Shown piece after piece: positions 1 to 9,789 of a stretch of 45,048 bases of DNA. The notes beneath the pieces were generated by a model that was not told the origin of the DNA, did not search any database, and saw nothing but the letters and a program-made list of their open reading frames with translations. Made by a program: the position numbers and the translations under genes. This DNA is from CAYRJA01 sp964424455 (lineage in GTDB: Bacteria > Bacteroidota > Bacteroidia > Chitinophagales > UBA10324): assembly GCA_964424455.1 (NCBI GenBank), contig CAYRJA010000010.1, forward strand, positions 1 through 45,048, in the 5' to 3' direction. Position 1 is the stretch's first letter, and every line of letters begins with the position of its first letter.

Positions 1-241
1 AAGCAGTATTAAGTACAAGAGCATTGTTCCTGTATTCCCCTGTATCTCCACCTCCTTGATAATAAAAGAAATAAACCATCCCGATTGAAACCGCTCCAAT
101 CATTTTTACCAACAAAGCGGGGATAAAATATTTGCGTATAGGATTATCTGTCCCGTATATAAGATTTCTTATAAAAGTAAAAAACAATAAGAGAAATATG
201 GCATAAATCGGAGCAAAGTATAAATCCGACATTGTTAACAT
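1..241 (-). CDS. Partial multi-pass membrane protein, unknown function
   Basis: An open frame on the minus strand runs off the left edge, so only the N-terminal ~80 residues are visible. They contain two strongly hydrophobic segments (residues ~7-21 and ~41-60) and then a Tyr-rich GGGDTGEY stretch. That kind of motif follows early membrane spans in some Bacteroidota polymerase- or glycosyltransferase-like membrane proteins, but I cannot name the family. The start is uncertain: ATG at 241, ATG at 232 or GTG at 265, all in frame. It lies ~100 bp downstream of the glycosyltransferase on the same strand, so a joint role in envelope glycan assembly is possible but is inference. Confidence 0.6.
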   Translation of the reverse strand, partial: MLTMSDLYFAPIYAIFLLLFFTFIRNLIYGTDNPIRKYFIPALLVKMIGAVSIGMVYFFYYQGGGDTGEYRNNALVLNTA

Positions 242-347
242 GTCCGTATAATAAAGTTCTCTCACCTTATGTTTTGTATATTGATTCTCTCAAAGGTATT
301 CACAAAAAAACAACTTCTGCATTAATTGGCTAACCCTGTTATAAATA

Positions 348-1268
348 CTATTCAAAAAAATCTCTTACTATATATATAGGACGGTTTTGAGTTTCAACGA
401 AAATACGGTGAATGTATTCTCCGATAATTCCCAGAAACAGAAGTTGAACACTCCCGAGAAAATACATACTCATTAAAACAGAGGTCCATCCCGAGATTGC
501 TTCGTGATTAATTTTTTTAAGAAAAACTACAGCAGCGCCTATAACAGAAAACACGATTCCTGCAATGCCAATTATCAGGCAAATTCTGATAGGTAATTTT
601 GAGAATGAAAAAATTGCATCTAATGCTAATTTAAATAGCCGTGTGAAACTCATTTTTGCTTCCCCTATTTCTCTATCCGGGCGCGCATATTCTACAAACC
701 CCTGCCGGAATCCTATAAAAAACCGCAAGCCGGGGAGATACCTGTTTTTTTCTTTCAAACTCAGAAAGGCATTCAATGCCCTGCGATTCATAATAGAGAA
801 ATTCCCAACATTTGCCGGTGCGTTTATATTGCTCAACCGACTGAAAATTCGGTGAAATACTTTTATCATTAATTTTTTGGGCAGTGCTTCTTTCCTATCG
901 GTTCGGTGACCAAAAACTACATCCAAGTTTTCACTTGTTATCTTTTCATACATATCCTTTATCAGAGTTGGAGGATCCTGAAGATCGCCATCCATCATTA
1001 CAATATATCCTCCTTTTGCATGATCAAGTCCTGCAGTATATGCTGCCTGATGTCCAAAATTTTTGGATAAAGAAATTATTTTAACACGCGCATCATTCTT
1101 TCTGCAGGCAATAAGGTTATCTAAACTTTTATCATGGCTTCCATCATCCACACAAATTATTTCAAAATCTTCAGTAAAAGACCTGAGCGCTGAGATTGAC
1201 TCATTAATCAACTTGTCAATTAATTCTTCTTCGTTGTAAATTGGAATAACTAAAGATATCATAGTCAT
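348..1268 (-). CDS. GT2 glycosyltransferase, GtrB/DPM1-like, membrane-anchored
   Basis: A 306-residue family 2 glycosyltransferase. The N-terminal half is a GT-A fold: it opens with SLVIPIYNEEE, has the DDGS nucleotide-sugar motif at residues 41-44 and the DGDLQDPP metal-binding motif around 93-100. Two hydrophobic segments in the last ~80 residues would anchor it in the inner membrane. This architecture is typical of enzymes that move a sugar from a nucleotide donor to polyprenyl phosphate (GtrB, ArnC, DPM1-like). Donor and acceptor cannot be read from sequence. ATG at 1262 is an equally plausible start. It is followed by a partial membrane protein on the same strand, which may use the lipid-linked sugar. 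Confidence 0.88.
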   Translation of the reverse strand: MTMISLVIPIYNEEELIDKLINESISALRSFTEDFEIICVDDGSHDKSLDNLIACRKNDARVKIISLSKNFGHQAAYTAGLDHAKGGYIVMMDGDLQDPPTLIKDMYEKITSENLDVVFGHRTDRKEALPKKLMIKVFHRIFSRLSNINAPANVGNFSIMNRRALNAFLSLKEKNRYLPGLRFFIGFRQGFVEYARPDREIGEAKMSFTRLFKLALDAIFSFSKLPIRICLIIGIAGIVFSVIGAAVVFLKKINHEAISGWTSVLMSMYFLGSVQLLFLGIIGEYIHRIFVETQNRPIYIVRDFFE

Positions 1269-1427
1269 TAGTGCAGCGGCAGTTAATATGCAATGTTAGT
1301 TAAAATGTTTTGAGTTTGCTTTTTACCTGATGAATCTCTCATGATCATTCGGGATATTTAGAATTATTTGGAAATCGAATTGGATATGAGTTACCATTTA
1401 ATTTAATAAAGACAACCGTCACCATTC

Positions 1428-3086
1428 TTACTTGCTTGCCGTTAGTGTTGTATCATAAAGTGACTTATCATTAAGAATCTCTATTGCTTTCTTTATTTCA
1501 GTATCATTCTTCAACGAAGATTCAAGACGGCCATTCTGATAGTAATATCTGCTTACAATTTCCGGCAGCAGCATTTTCATGATTTCGTCTTTATTTTTTT
1601 GTAAGTCCTGTTCTTTGTCGTGCTTTACTTTGGTTTTCAATTCGTCTATCTCCGGCTGAATGGATGTAAGGTAGTTTTCTTTACCGGCATACAACTCTAA
1701 ATCATTAATAACTTCTTCTGTTTTTGTGGTGTAGTCATAGGATTTGTCTTTAGTAAATGCAACAAAATCGTTAAAGTCCTGATCTGTTAATTGAAAATCT
1801 TTCGCTGGTGCAATAGATTTATGTTGCTGATGATATTGGGTGGCAAAGTCAAAGAGCAAACTTTTATTACGCAAGCTTATACTGACATTTGATAATTTAC
1901 TAACTTCAATAGGAATATCAGGATCAATACCGCCACCATCATAGACGATTCTTCCGTTTTTAGTTTTGAAAATATTTTTCAATGAATCCGGAATTTTCCC
2001 TACGCTGCCATCTTCATTGCGATGCGCGTAATCAAGCGCCTGAATACATCTGCCGCTTGGTGTATAGTAATGCGCAGTTGTTACCTTCAACTGTGTTCCA
2101 TAACTTAATTGACGAGTGGTTTGCACTAATCCTTTTCCAAAAGTTTTCTGTCCAATCACTACGCCTCTATCTAAGTCCTGAACGCAACCTGCTACTATTT
2201 CAGAAGCGGATGCAGAGCCACCGTTAGCCAGAATAATTAGCGGTATGTTCATATCAACAGGCGGATTAATAGAAGTGTAATCTTTATTCCATTCAGAAAC
2301 TTTTCCTTTCGTACTCACTATTTTTACTCCTTTATCAATAAACACATTGGCTACATTAACTGCTTCATTTAATAATCCGCCGGGGTTACCGCGCAGGTCA
2401 AAAACAATTCCTTTCAGGGTATGCTTGCTTTCCAAATCTTTCAGTGCATCAGACACTTCTTTGCCACACCGCTCAGTGAACTGTGACAGTTTGATGTAAC
2501 CGATATCGTCATTCAACATGCCATAGTAGGGAACACTTTTTATTATTATTTCTTCACGTGTTACAGTTTTCAGCATAGTGCTTTTTTCTCCCGGTCGTTG
2601 GATCAGTAATTTCACTTCGGTGCCGGGAGCGCCTTTCAATACTTTGCTGATATCTTCTGTTGTTTTTCCTTTAGTAGTCTTACCATCAATTTCCAGAATA
2701 ATATCCCCGGCAACTAACCCTGCTTTGTAAGCTGCAAATCCTTCATAGGGTTCGCCTATTACTGTAAGATCTCCATGTTTCTGAATATTAGCGCCTATGC
2801 CCCCGTATTTCCCTGTGGTTTGAAACCGGTATCCTTCTATATCTGCTTCTGAAATAAAGTTGGTGTAAGGATCGAGCGATCCCAGCATTGCGTCAATACC
2901 TGTACGCATAAATTTTGCCGGTTGAATATCGTCCACATAATAGGTATTCACCTCTTTATAGAGTGTGGCAAAAATGTCAAGGTTCTTGGAAATCTCGAAA
3001 TAGTTGTCGCCTACAAATGCCAGTGGAACTGTAACAGCTACCGATAAGCCAAGAATTAGAAGAGTCCGCTTGAATTTTTTTATCAT
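1428..3086 (-). CDS. ctpA: C-terminal processing peptidase, S41 family, with PDZ domain
   Basis: A 552-residue periplasmic serine protease of the CtpA/Prc family. An N-terminal hydrophobic segment (residues ~8-25) acts as a signal or anchor. A PDZ domain follows (roughly 90-170, with GGIGANI and AGLVAGDIILEIDG). The S41 core contains DLRGNPGG near 230 and NGGSASASEI near 290. By spacing to Prc, the catalytic pair should be Ser293 and Lys318 (in KTFGKGLVQ). The last ~150 residues are a charged helical extension common in Bacteroidota members. Such enzymes trim or degrade periplasmic and outer-membrane proteins from their C-termini. It lies 139 bp downstream of yidD on the same strand. Confidence 0.93.
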   Translation of the reverse strand: MIKKFKRTLLILGLSVAVTVPLAFVGDNYFEISKNLDIFATLYKEVNTYYVDDIQPAKFMRTGIDAMLGSLDPYTNFISEADIEGYRFQTTGKYGGIGANIQKHGDLTVIGEPYEGFAAYKAGLVAGDIILEIDGKTTKGKTTEDISKVLKGAPGTEVKLLIQRPGEKSTMLKTVTREEIIIKSVPYYGMLNDDIGYIKLSQFTERCGKEVSDALKDLESKHTLKGIVFDLRGNPGGLLNEAVNVANVFIDKGVKIVSTKGKVSEWNKDYTSINPPVDMNIPLIILANGGSASASEIVAGCVQDLDRGVVIGQKTFGKGLVQTTRQLSYGTQLKVTTAHYYTPSGRCIQALDYAHRNEDGSVGKIPDSLKNIFKTKNGRIVYDGGGIDPDIPIEVSKLSNVSISLRNKSLLFDFATQYHQQHKSIAPAKDFQLTDQDFNDFVAFTKDKSYDYTTKTEEVINDLELYAGKENYLTSIQPEIDELKTKVKHDKEQDLQKNKDEIMKMLLPEIVSRYYYQNGRLESSLKNDTEIKKAIEILNDKSLYDTTLTASK

Positions 3087-3225
3087 AAAAGGAATTGAAA
3101 ATTATTTAGTTATTCATTGTAATTATCCGCCTCAGATAACCGTCAACAAATATTGATTTCAAAAATTTTGACTGACAAATTTATTTCATATTTCAACATC
3201 CACTGCTTAACTTTCATTGTTCGTT

Positions 3226-3456
3226 TTATTTCACCGGATCGTGCCCGTGTCGCCCCCAGGGATGGCACGAAGCTATTCTTTTCAGAGCCATCCATCCTCC
3301 TTTGAACGGACCATATTTTGTAATTGCCAGAATGGCGTATTCCGAACAAGTCGGAGTAAACCGGCAGGCAGGCATCAGGTAAGGGGAAATAGCTTTTTGA
3401 TAGAAGCGAACAAGCAACATAAAAAAACTTCCTATTATTTTTTTAATCCAATTCAT
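3226..3456 (-). CDS. yidD: Membrane protein insertion efficiency factor YidD
   Basis: A 76-residue protein with the whole YidD signature: an amphipathic N-terminus (LVRFYQKAISPYL), then CRFTPTCSEYA and a C-terminal HPWGRHGHDPV. YidD is a small membrane-associated factor that helps YidC insert inner-membrane proteins. Its start codon lies inside the end of rnpA (14-nt overlap), so the two are translated as one unit. The rpmH-rnpA-yidD order is a widespread arrangement often found near chromosome origins, although yidC itself is not in this window. Confidence 0.95.
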   Translation of the reverse strand: MNWIKKIIGSFFMLLVRFYQKAISPYLMPACRFTPTCSEYAILAITKYGPFKGGWMALKRIASCHPWGRHGHDPVK

Positions 3457-3859
3457 TCGACTGAGTCAAACGATTTAAAACTACGATTATTTTTTCTTCT
3501 ACTTCTTTATAAGGAAGAATATTCTTACCGGTATAAACAATTCCTACTGCAAGAGATAATCTTTTTCTTTTAAGAAGTCCGTGTAATTCATGTTTATGCT
3601 GACGGTAAGATTCCCGAAGCATCCGTTTAATTCTGTTTCGGTCAGCAGCATGAGGGAAATGTTTTTTTGAAACGGAGAAAACTACCTGCGCGGGAACTGT
3701 AACAGGTAATGCTGTTTTTATCCAAATTAACCGAACCGGTATTAATACAATGGACGAACCCTTTTTAAAAAGTTCGTCCATCACTTTTTTACTTGTAAGT
3801 CGCTCCTCTTTAGTAAGAGTATTGCGTGGCTTATCAACTATGGTGGATGTTCCACCCAT
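3443..3859 (-). CDS. rnpA: Ribonuclease P protein component
   Basis: A 138-residue basic protein carrying the RnpA core motif AADRNRIKRMLRE and the preceding VFSVSKKHFPHA strand. It is the protein subunit of RNase P, which cuts the 5' leader from tRNA precursors. It sits 6 nt after rpmH and overlaps yidD by 14 nt, so the three genes form a tight unit. The RNase P RNA gene is not seen in this window. One CTGTWACAG palindrome (3697-3705) lies inside the gene, where it encodes part of PVTVP. Confidence 0.95.
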   Translation of the reverse strand: MGGTSTIVDKPRNTLTKEERLTSKKVMDELFKKGSSIVLIPVRLIWIKTALPVTVPAQVVFSVSKKHFPHAADRNRIKRMLRESYRQHKHELHGLLKRKRLSLAVGIVYTGKNILPYKEVEEKIIVVLNRLTQSNELD

Positions 3860-3865
3860 AATGAT

Positions 3866-4021
3866 TTATTTCAACCGTCTTTCGTCAGAAACGGTTAGTT
3901 TCTTTCTGCCTTGTTTGCGGCGGCTTTTAATTACAGAGCGTCCTTCAGTAGATTTCATTCTTTTTCTGAAGCCGTGCCGGTTCTTTCTTTTCGTTCTGGA
4001 GGGCTGGTAAGTCCTTTTCAT
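3866..4021 (-). CDS. rpmH: 50S ribosomal protein L34
   Basis: A 51-residue, very basic protein beginning MKRTYQPSRTKRKNRHGFR, the classic L34 N-terminus, and ending KLTVSDERRLK. It is a structural protein of the large ribosomal subunit. Length fits the family (44-52 residues). It starts 49 bp after the rho stop codon and is followed 6 nt later by rnpA, the usual arrangement. Confidence 0.97.
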   Translation of the reverse strand: MKRTYQPSRTKRKNRHGFRKRMKSTEGRSVIKSRRKQGRKKLTVSDERRLK

Positions 4022-4070
4022 AATAATCTTTTTACTCGTTTAAAAAATCAGGGGTGCAAATATGCGAAAT

Positions 4071-5766
4071 TTATCCGTTCATGGAAATCAAAAATTCCTC
4101 ATTGCTCTTTGTGCCTTTCATGTGCTCTAACAGGAATTTCATTGCTTCTTCTTCTGTCATGTCTGCCAGATGGTTACGCAGGATATACATACGCTGTAGC
4201 ATATCTTTATCCAGTAGTAAATCTTCGCGGCGTGTGCTGGAAGCCGTAACATCAATTGCCGGATAAATGCGTTTATTAGAGAGTTTGCGGTCAAGTTGCA
4301 GTTCCATATTTCCGGTTCCTTTAAATTCTTCAAAAATCACTTCATCCATTTTAGAACCTGTTTCAATCAGCGCTGTAGCAAGAATGGTAAGCGATCCGCC
4401 ATTTTCAATTTTACGGGCTGCCCCAAAAAACTGTTTAGGTTTATGAAGAGCGCTTGCCTCCACACCACCGGACAATACTTTCCCCGATGCCGGTGAAACT
4501 GTGTTATGTGCCCGCGCAAGTCGTGTAATAGAATCTAACAGAATCACTACATCGTGTCCGCACTCCACTAATCGCTTAGCTTTATCAAGAACAATTGATG
4601 CAACCTTTACATGTTTATCTGCCGGCTCATCAAAAGTAGAAGCCACCACTTCAGCACGAACACTGCGCTCCATATCTGTTACTTCTTCAGGTCGTTCATC
4701 AACGAGCAGAACAATCAGATAAACTTCAGGATGATTAGCAGCAATTGCATTTGCCACCTCTTTTAATAAAACAGTCTTACCTGTTTTTGGCTGAGCTACT
4801 ATTAAACCACGCTGTCCTTTTCCAATCGGAGAAAACATATCAATCATCCGCGTAGAATAATTAGTGGGTTTGGTAAACAGATTTAGTTTTTCAAATGGAA
4901 AAAGTGGTGTGAGATAGTCAAACGGAACACGGTCACGCACCTCAGCAGGGAGTTTTCCGTTCACTGTTTCTACTTTTACTAAAGCGAAATATTTTTCTCC
5001 TTCCTTCGGTGGGCGAATTGTGCCAACTACAGTGTCACCTGTTTTTATACCAAATAATTTGATTTGCGAAGCAGAAACATACACATCATCAGGAGATGAT
5101 AAATAATAGTAATCGGATGAACGCAAAAAACCATATCCGTCGGGCATAATTTCCAGAACACCTTCGCCTGTTACAGCACCATCCAGTTCAGAATTAAAAG
5201 CCGGTTCTTTTTTTATAAATACAGATGGCCTGTTTGGCGAACCATTATTATTTTCATAAACCGGGCGCTGAGGTGTCGATGGTGATGCGGATGGAGGTGG
5301 AGTAGAAGATGTTGAAGGAGTTGGGGCAACCGGGGTGGAAGCTGCCGGCTTGGGTGAAGAAGTAATTTCACTGGTACGGGGTTCGGGGTTGTAAGAGAAA
5401 GAATTTCCACCTGACAGGTTTACAGTTATTATACCCTCATCTGCAAACAGAGGTTCAACAGCATCCTGTTTTGCCGGTTCGTCCGTTTTCCCCTTTTTCG
5501 CCGGCTTAGGTTCGTCCTCTTTTTTTACAGAAGAGTCAACCATCTTTCTTTTTCTGCCTCCTGCTGCCTTTTTTGCATGAAGCTCAGGCGATACGGCCTG
5601 CTTGTCAAGAATCTTGTAAATCAGTTCTTGTTTATCGAGTTTATTATATCCCTCGATTTGAAGTTGTTCTGCAATATCTTTTAATTCNNNNNNNNNNGTT
5701 GAGCTGCTCGGCAATGTCGAGCAGTTCAGGAACGAGCATATCGTTCAATTGGGTAATGTCATACAT
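4071..5766 (-). CDS. rho: Transcription termination factor Rho (interrupted by assembly gap)
   Basis: The catalytic part is intact: an RNA-binding region (GVLEIMPDGYGFLRS), Walker A AQPKTGKTVLLKE, LLVDERPEEVTDM and the Q- and R-loop region near SGGVEASALHKPKQFFGAARK. Before it lie a Lys-rich stretch and a Ser/Pro/Thr-rich linker, an N-terminal insertion seen in Bacteroidota Rho. The true start appears to be ATG at 5766, giving MYDITQLNDMLVPEL, but ten N at 5688-5697 break the frame: the codons on the two sides are not in phase. The segment after the gap (ELKDIAEQLQ) repeats the segment before it (ELLDIAEQLN), so the join is suspect. Rho is an RNA-dependent ATPase helicase that ends transcription. 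Confidence 0.93.
5688..5697. other. Scaffold gap (10 N) inside rho
   Basis: Ten N bases separate two contigs. The number is a placeholder: a 10-nt gap puts the two rho segments out of frame. Both flanks encode versions of the same ~10-residue segment with different codons, so the contig ends probably overlap by homology but not by identity. Confidence 0.95.
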
Positions 5767-6207
5767 AAATGAACTTAAAATATTTATTTAATGATTTAGT
5801 AGTATTGATGTGATAAAACTCAAGTAGTAAAAAAATGGGCTGACACGCTAAACAGACAGGGAAACTTGCTTACTTATTTATTCAGAAGTATAGAGGTTGA
5901 TTGAAAATCGAGATGCTCCTTTTAACGGAACGAGTTAAATTTGAGTTTCAAAGATACAGGTAAAATCTAATTTTGCAAGTAATTATAATAAAATTGCCTA
6001 TTGCCGGCTTTATAAGTTAACTGTAATATATCAAAGACAGATACTTGAAAGTTGCAGCTACAAGAATATGGCTTGTAATATCATAGCTCTTCTGTTGTGT
6101 TGTATTCAAAATGATAAAAGGTGAAATTTGTCTTTAGCTAAATGTTGCTTTTCATTTCCTTCAAGTTATTTTTTTAGGCGGGGTTTATTCATTAAATTGA
6201 CCTCCGT
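5767..6207. other. Intergenic region between divergent rho and a T9SS protein gene
   Basis: This 441-bp AT-rich stretch separates the rho start (minus) from the large surface-protein gene (plus). It holds the predicted rho promoter at 5949-5978. I see no convincing open frame, tRNA or strong hairpin. No clear promoter match was found for the plus-strand gene. Confidence 0.6.
5949..5978 (-). promoter_or_regulatory. Bacteroidota-type promoter for rho
   Basis: On the minus strand the sequence reads TTG, 19 nt, TATCTTTG, matching the Bacteroidota -33 (TTTG/TTG) and -7 (TAnnTTTG) consensus with correct spacing. It would give a leader of about 175 nt before the rho ATG at 5766, long enough for regulation of rho, but no specific leader element was identified. 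Confidence 0.6.
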
Positions 6208-9063
6208 ATGTGGAATAATATCCGATATTTCTTTTGCCTGTTAATCCAACTATTCATATTTGAACATGGATACTCTGAGCATATTGTAGGAGGCGAACTA
6301 AGCTATAAATGTATAGGCAATAGCAATTATATCATTACACTAAAACTTTATCGTGATTGTAATGGCAGCGGCGCCTTGTTTGATAACCCAACTACCATCA
6401 CAATACTTAATGACTCAGGTAAAGTAGAAAAAACTATAAATATAAATTTCCCCGGCTCAAACATAATACCTAATAATACTTACAGTCTCTGTCTCACTGC
6501 TCCACCAAATATTTGTGTTGAAGAAGCAATTTTTATTGCCACGGTGAATCTGCCGCGAGTCCCGGGCGGATATACCTTAGTATATCAGCGCTGCTGCAGG
6601 AACAACAGTGTTCTGAATATAAAGAACCCTGCGTCAACAGGTGCATCTTATGTTGCAACTGTTCCTGACTCGCTTATGGCACCTTGTAACAGTAGTCCCG
6701 TATTTAAAGAGTTTCCACCAACCGTTATATGTGTTAACGAGCCAATGGTCTTTGATCACTCCGCTAAAGATCCGGACGGTGATTCGCTTACATACAGTTT
6801 TTTTAATCCGTTTGCCGGCGGCAACATTACAACTGTTTATCCTGTACCGGCGAGTCCACCACCTTTTCCTCTTGTAAGTTTTTTAGGATACACATATACC
6901 AACCCGATTGGCGGAACTATTCCGCTTACTATTGATCCGAAAACGGGTTTATTGAAAGGCACACCCAATACTATCGGCCAATTTATAGTAGGTGTTGCAG
7001 TAAAAGAATATCGAAAAGGAGTGTTACTCAGTACTCACTATCGTGACTTTCAGTTGAATGTAGTTCAATGTATTCAGATAACAAAAGCATTGTTTACTCC
7101 CGGCACTCCTGTCTGTAAAGACAAAGTGATAAACTTTACTAATAACAGTGCCGGAGGAAAATATTATCACTGGGATTTTGGCACTATAGAAAGTAATGAT
7201 ACTTCCAATCTGTTTTCGCCTTCATTCACCTACAAAAAGGCGGGTACATACACTGTCCGACTCACACTTAACAAAGGAATGACTTGCGAGTCTTCCGACT
7301 CAATGAAGATTACGATTAATCCGATTCCTGATTCAAACCCGGTAAGTAACTCTCCGGTTTGTGCGGGGGATTCTTTAAAACTTGCTGCGAATAGAGAGGA
7401 GGATGCTACTTATTTATGGGGTGGTCCTTTGGGATTTTTGTCTGATAAACAAAATCCGGTGATATCAAATACTGCTGAACAGAATTCGGGTGATTATTCT
7501 CTGATTATATCCATCAATGGTTGTAGCAGTATGCCTGCAACAACCCGTGTAACAGTTCAACCTATTCCATCTGTTACAGCAAGCAGTAATAGTCCTGCCT
7601 GTATTGGACACTCTATTCAATTATTTGCTAATACTATTCCGGGGGCATCCTTTTCATGGAGAAATTCAAAAGGATTTACCTCCACTCTGCAAAATCCGGT
7701 TATCAATAATATTACATTGAATGATGCAGATGTTTATACTGTAACCACTACAGCAAACGGCTGCTTTGGCGGGCCTGCAAGCGCTACGGTGGATGTTCTT
7801 CCTTCTCCTCCATCACTTCAACTCAGCAATAACTCTCCGATTTGTTCCGGCTCGCCGCTTTTATTTAGTGCATCAAATGTTTCTAACGGCATTTTCAACT
7901 GGGCGGGTCCGAATAATTTCTCTTCTTCTTCTCAAAATCCGATTATTCCGGTAGCTCTGTTTTCTGATTCAGGAACTTACTCCGCAACTGTAACAGTCAA
8001 CGGTTGTCCCAGTCTGCCTGCCACAACAGAAGCAGTAATTCACTTTGCACCGACGCCTGCTTTTACTGTTACACCATCTGTTATTTGTCCGGGAGCAGCA
8101 ACTGTCATTACTTATACCGGCGATGGGAATTCCGGGAATGATTTTCTTTGGAGCTATGGAGCAGAAACCCTAACCGGTATAGGTTCTCATACGGCCTATT
8201 TTAATAATCCGGGAGTTGTAACCATCGCTTTAACAGTGTCTGCGCCTAAATGTCCTCCTAATACTTCTTCACAGATATTATTGGTAGATTCTATTCCGGC
8301 TGTTGATTTTGCTTCTACCGATTTAGGATGTGCTCCTCTTCCGGTTATTTTTCAGAACAAAACAAGAAACGGAAAAACCTACAACTGGGATTTTGGTGAT
8401 GGTAATAAAAGCAAAGAGGAAAATCCCTTTCACAGTTATTCGCCCGGAACATTCTCAGTAAAACTAACTGCAACCAATACAACAGGATGTATAGACTCAA
8501 TTATTAAACCTGATTTGATTGATGTAATCCCTAATCCTGTGGCATCGTTCACTCAATATCCGCCGGTGAGCCGTGCTTATGAATTTTCTGAATCGAATTT
8601 TAAGTTTACCAATCATTCGAGATTTTCTACGAACTATACCTGGTTTTTTGGTGATGGTGACAGTAGTCAGATATTTTCACCGGAACACAGCTATCGCGAT
8701 ACCGGTAATTTTACTGTAACACTTGTGGCGTATGGAGATATTGGTTGTACGGATACCTTGCATTCAGAGCTTATACGAATCGTTCCTAATATCAGCTACT
8801 ATATTCCCAATGCCTTTACACCTAATAATGATGGAGTGAATGATAAGTTTCGTGTTTATGGACGCAGCTTAAGCAGTGTATATCTTACCGTGTTTGACCG
8901 GTTTGGAGAAAAAGTTTTTGAGTCTGAAAATATGAATGACGGATGGGACGGTAAGTTCAAAAATGTAACACTCAATCCCGGAATCTATATTTACCGTGCA
9001 AAGATTGAAACACTTACCGGTGCAACGATTATTAAGAAAGGGGATATTCTTCTTTTAAAATAA
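6208..9063 (+). CDS. Large secreted PKD/Ig-like repeat protein with T9SS type B C-terminal domain
   Basis: A 951-residue surface or secreted protein. It has an N-terminal signal peptide (to about residue 23) and a Cys-containing N-terminal domain (GGELSYKC...LYRDCNG) common in this family. A PKD-like module follows (HWDFGTIESND...TYTVRLT), then three Ig-like repeats that each open with a version of NSPVCAGDSL, then two further PKD modules (NWDFGDGNKS, WFFGDGDSS). It ends in a gliding-motility-associated type B domain (YIPNAFTPNNDGVNDKF ... GWDGKF ... GIYIYRAKI). The last domain is the sorting signal for the type IX secretion system. Adhesion is the likely role, by architecture only. Its stop codon abuts that of porT on the opposite strand. 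Confidence 0.9.
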   Translation: MWNNIRYFFCLLIQLFIFEHGYSEHIVGGELSYKCIGNSNYIITLKLYRDCNGSGALFDNPTTITILNDSGKVEKTININFPGSNIIPNNTYSLCLTAPPNICVEEAIFIATVNLPRVPGGYTLVYQRCCRNNSVLNIKNPASTGASYVATVPDSLMAPCNSSPVFKEFPPTVICVNEPMVFDHSAKDPDGDSLTYSFFNPFAGGNITTVYPVPASPPPFPLVSFLGYTYTNPIGGTIPLTIDPKTGLLKGTPNTIGQFIVGVAVKEYRKGVLLSTHYRDFQLNVVQCIQITKALFTPGTPVCKDKVINFTNNSAGGKYYHWDFGTIESNDTSNLFSPSFTYKKAGTYTVRLTLNKGMTCESSDSMKITINPIPDSNPVSNSPVCAGDSLKLAANREEDATYLWGGPLGFLSDKQNPVISNTAEQNSGDYSLIISINGCSSMPATTRVTVQPIPSVTASSNSPACIGHSIQLFANTIPGASFSWRNSKGFTSTLQNPVINNITLNDADVYTVTTTANGCFGGPASATVDVLPSPPSLQLSNNSPICSGSPLLFSASNVSNGIFNWAGPNNFSSSSQNPIIPVALFSDSGTYSATVTVNGCPSLPATTEAVIHFAPTPAFTVTPSVICPGAATVITYTGDGNSGNDFLWSYGAETLTGIGSHTAYFNNPGVVTIALTVSAPKCPPNTSSQILLVDSIPAVDFASTDLGCAPLPVIFQNKTRNGKTYNWDFGDGNKSKEENPFHSYSPGTFSVKLTATNTTGCIDSIIKPDLIDVIPNPVASFTQYPPVSRAYEFSESNFKFTNHSRFSTNYTWFFGDGDSSQIFSPEHSYRDTGNFTVTLVAYGDIGCTDTLHSELIRIVPNISYYIPNAFTPNNDGVNDKFRVYGRSLSSVYLTVFDRFGEKVFESENMNDGWDGKFKNVTLNPGIYIYRAKIETLTGATIIKKGDILLLK

Positions 9064-9789
9064 TTATCCCTCAAAGTGTACCGAAAATAAGATAGAACGA
9101 GAGCGAAGTTTTTTTATGACTGAGGAATAAATCAGTTCATTATCCGGTGAAAGAATATTTACAAGTCCGTAAGAAATTTTTATTTCAGGTGAAATAATTA
9201 CGAGTGGAAGATGAAATTCTGTACCTACGCCATATTCAAAAGCATAATCATCTTTCCTCACCTTTATAAGGTTTTGTGCCCTGCGGGCGGTTGCGTTTGA
9301 CTGCATATCAATACTGTAACGGAATCCGGCTAACACATACATTCGAAAATCTTTATACGGTTTTGATTTGTATTTCAGATCAACAGGAAAATCAAGAAAC
9401 ACAGATTCGATTTTTTTATTTACCACTCCACTGTCTCTTGTGGTATAATTAATATTCTTTTCACCGAAAGAAAGGTCGGGGATAAAGCGCAGGTCAAAAT
9501 ATTTTCCCAAATGCAAATCAGAAATAATTCCAAGATTAAATCCGGGGCCGTAAGCGGTTTGTACATTCAGAATTTTTTTTTGTGCAATGAAAAAAGAGTC
9601 CAGAGTAATCTTAAAATTGCTTTGATTGTATCCGAGTGTAACACCAAAATGAAATGGGCGAGAAGAGTTCCGCAAATCATTTTCATAAATAGAATATTGC
9701 GCCCTTGCGGAAAACGAAACAGTTAACAAAATGAAAAGTGAGAAATGAAAAACGAAAGCAACTCTCATCTTCAATAAACGTTTTCTCAT
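9064..9789 (-). CDS. porT: Type IX secretion system outer-membrane protein PorT
   Basis: A 241-residue predicted outer-membrane beta-barrel with a signal peptide (hydrophobic run ending near SFSARAQ) and a PorT-like body (FHFGVTLGYNQ, AYGPGFNLGI, LDFPVDLKYKSK, VLAGFRYS, YGVGTEFHLP, PEIKISYGL). PorT is required for type IX secretion in Porphyromonas and relatives. The chosen ATG at 9789 overlaps the ubiE stop as ATGA, which suggests translational coupling; a longer frame to 9837 would read into ubiE. The ubiE-porT pairing is common in Bacteroidota and supports the call. The convergent neighbour is itself a T9SS substrate. Confidence 0.85.
   Translation of the reverse strand: MRKRLLKMRVAFVFHFSLFILLTVSFSARAQYSIYENDLRNSSRPFHFGVTLGYNQSNFKITLDSFFIAQKKILNVQTAYGPGFNLGIISDLHLGKYFDLRFIPDLSFGEKNINYTTRDSGVVNKKIESVFLDFPVDLKYKSKPYKDFRMYVLAGFRYSIDMQSNATARRAQNLIKVRKDDYAFEYGVGTEFHLPLVIISPEIKISYGLVNILSPDNELIYSSVIKKLRSRSILFSVHFEG

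Noticed and set aside
4071..5714. Rho starting at an ATG at 5714 (MPSSS followed by unknown residues)
   Set aside because: That frame reads the wrong phase before the gap; the conserved N-terminus MYDITQLNDML begins at 5766.
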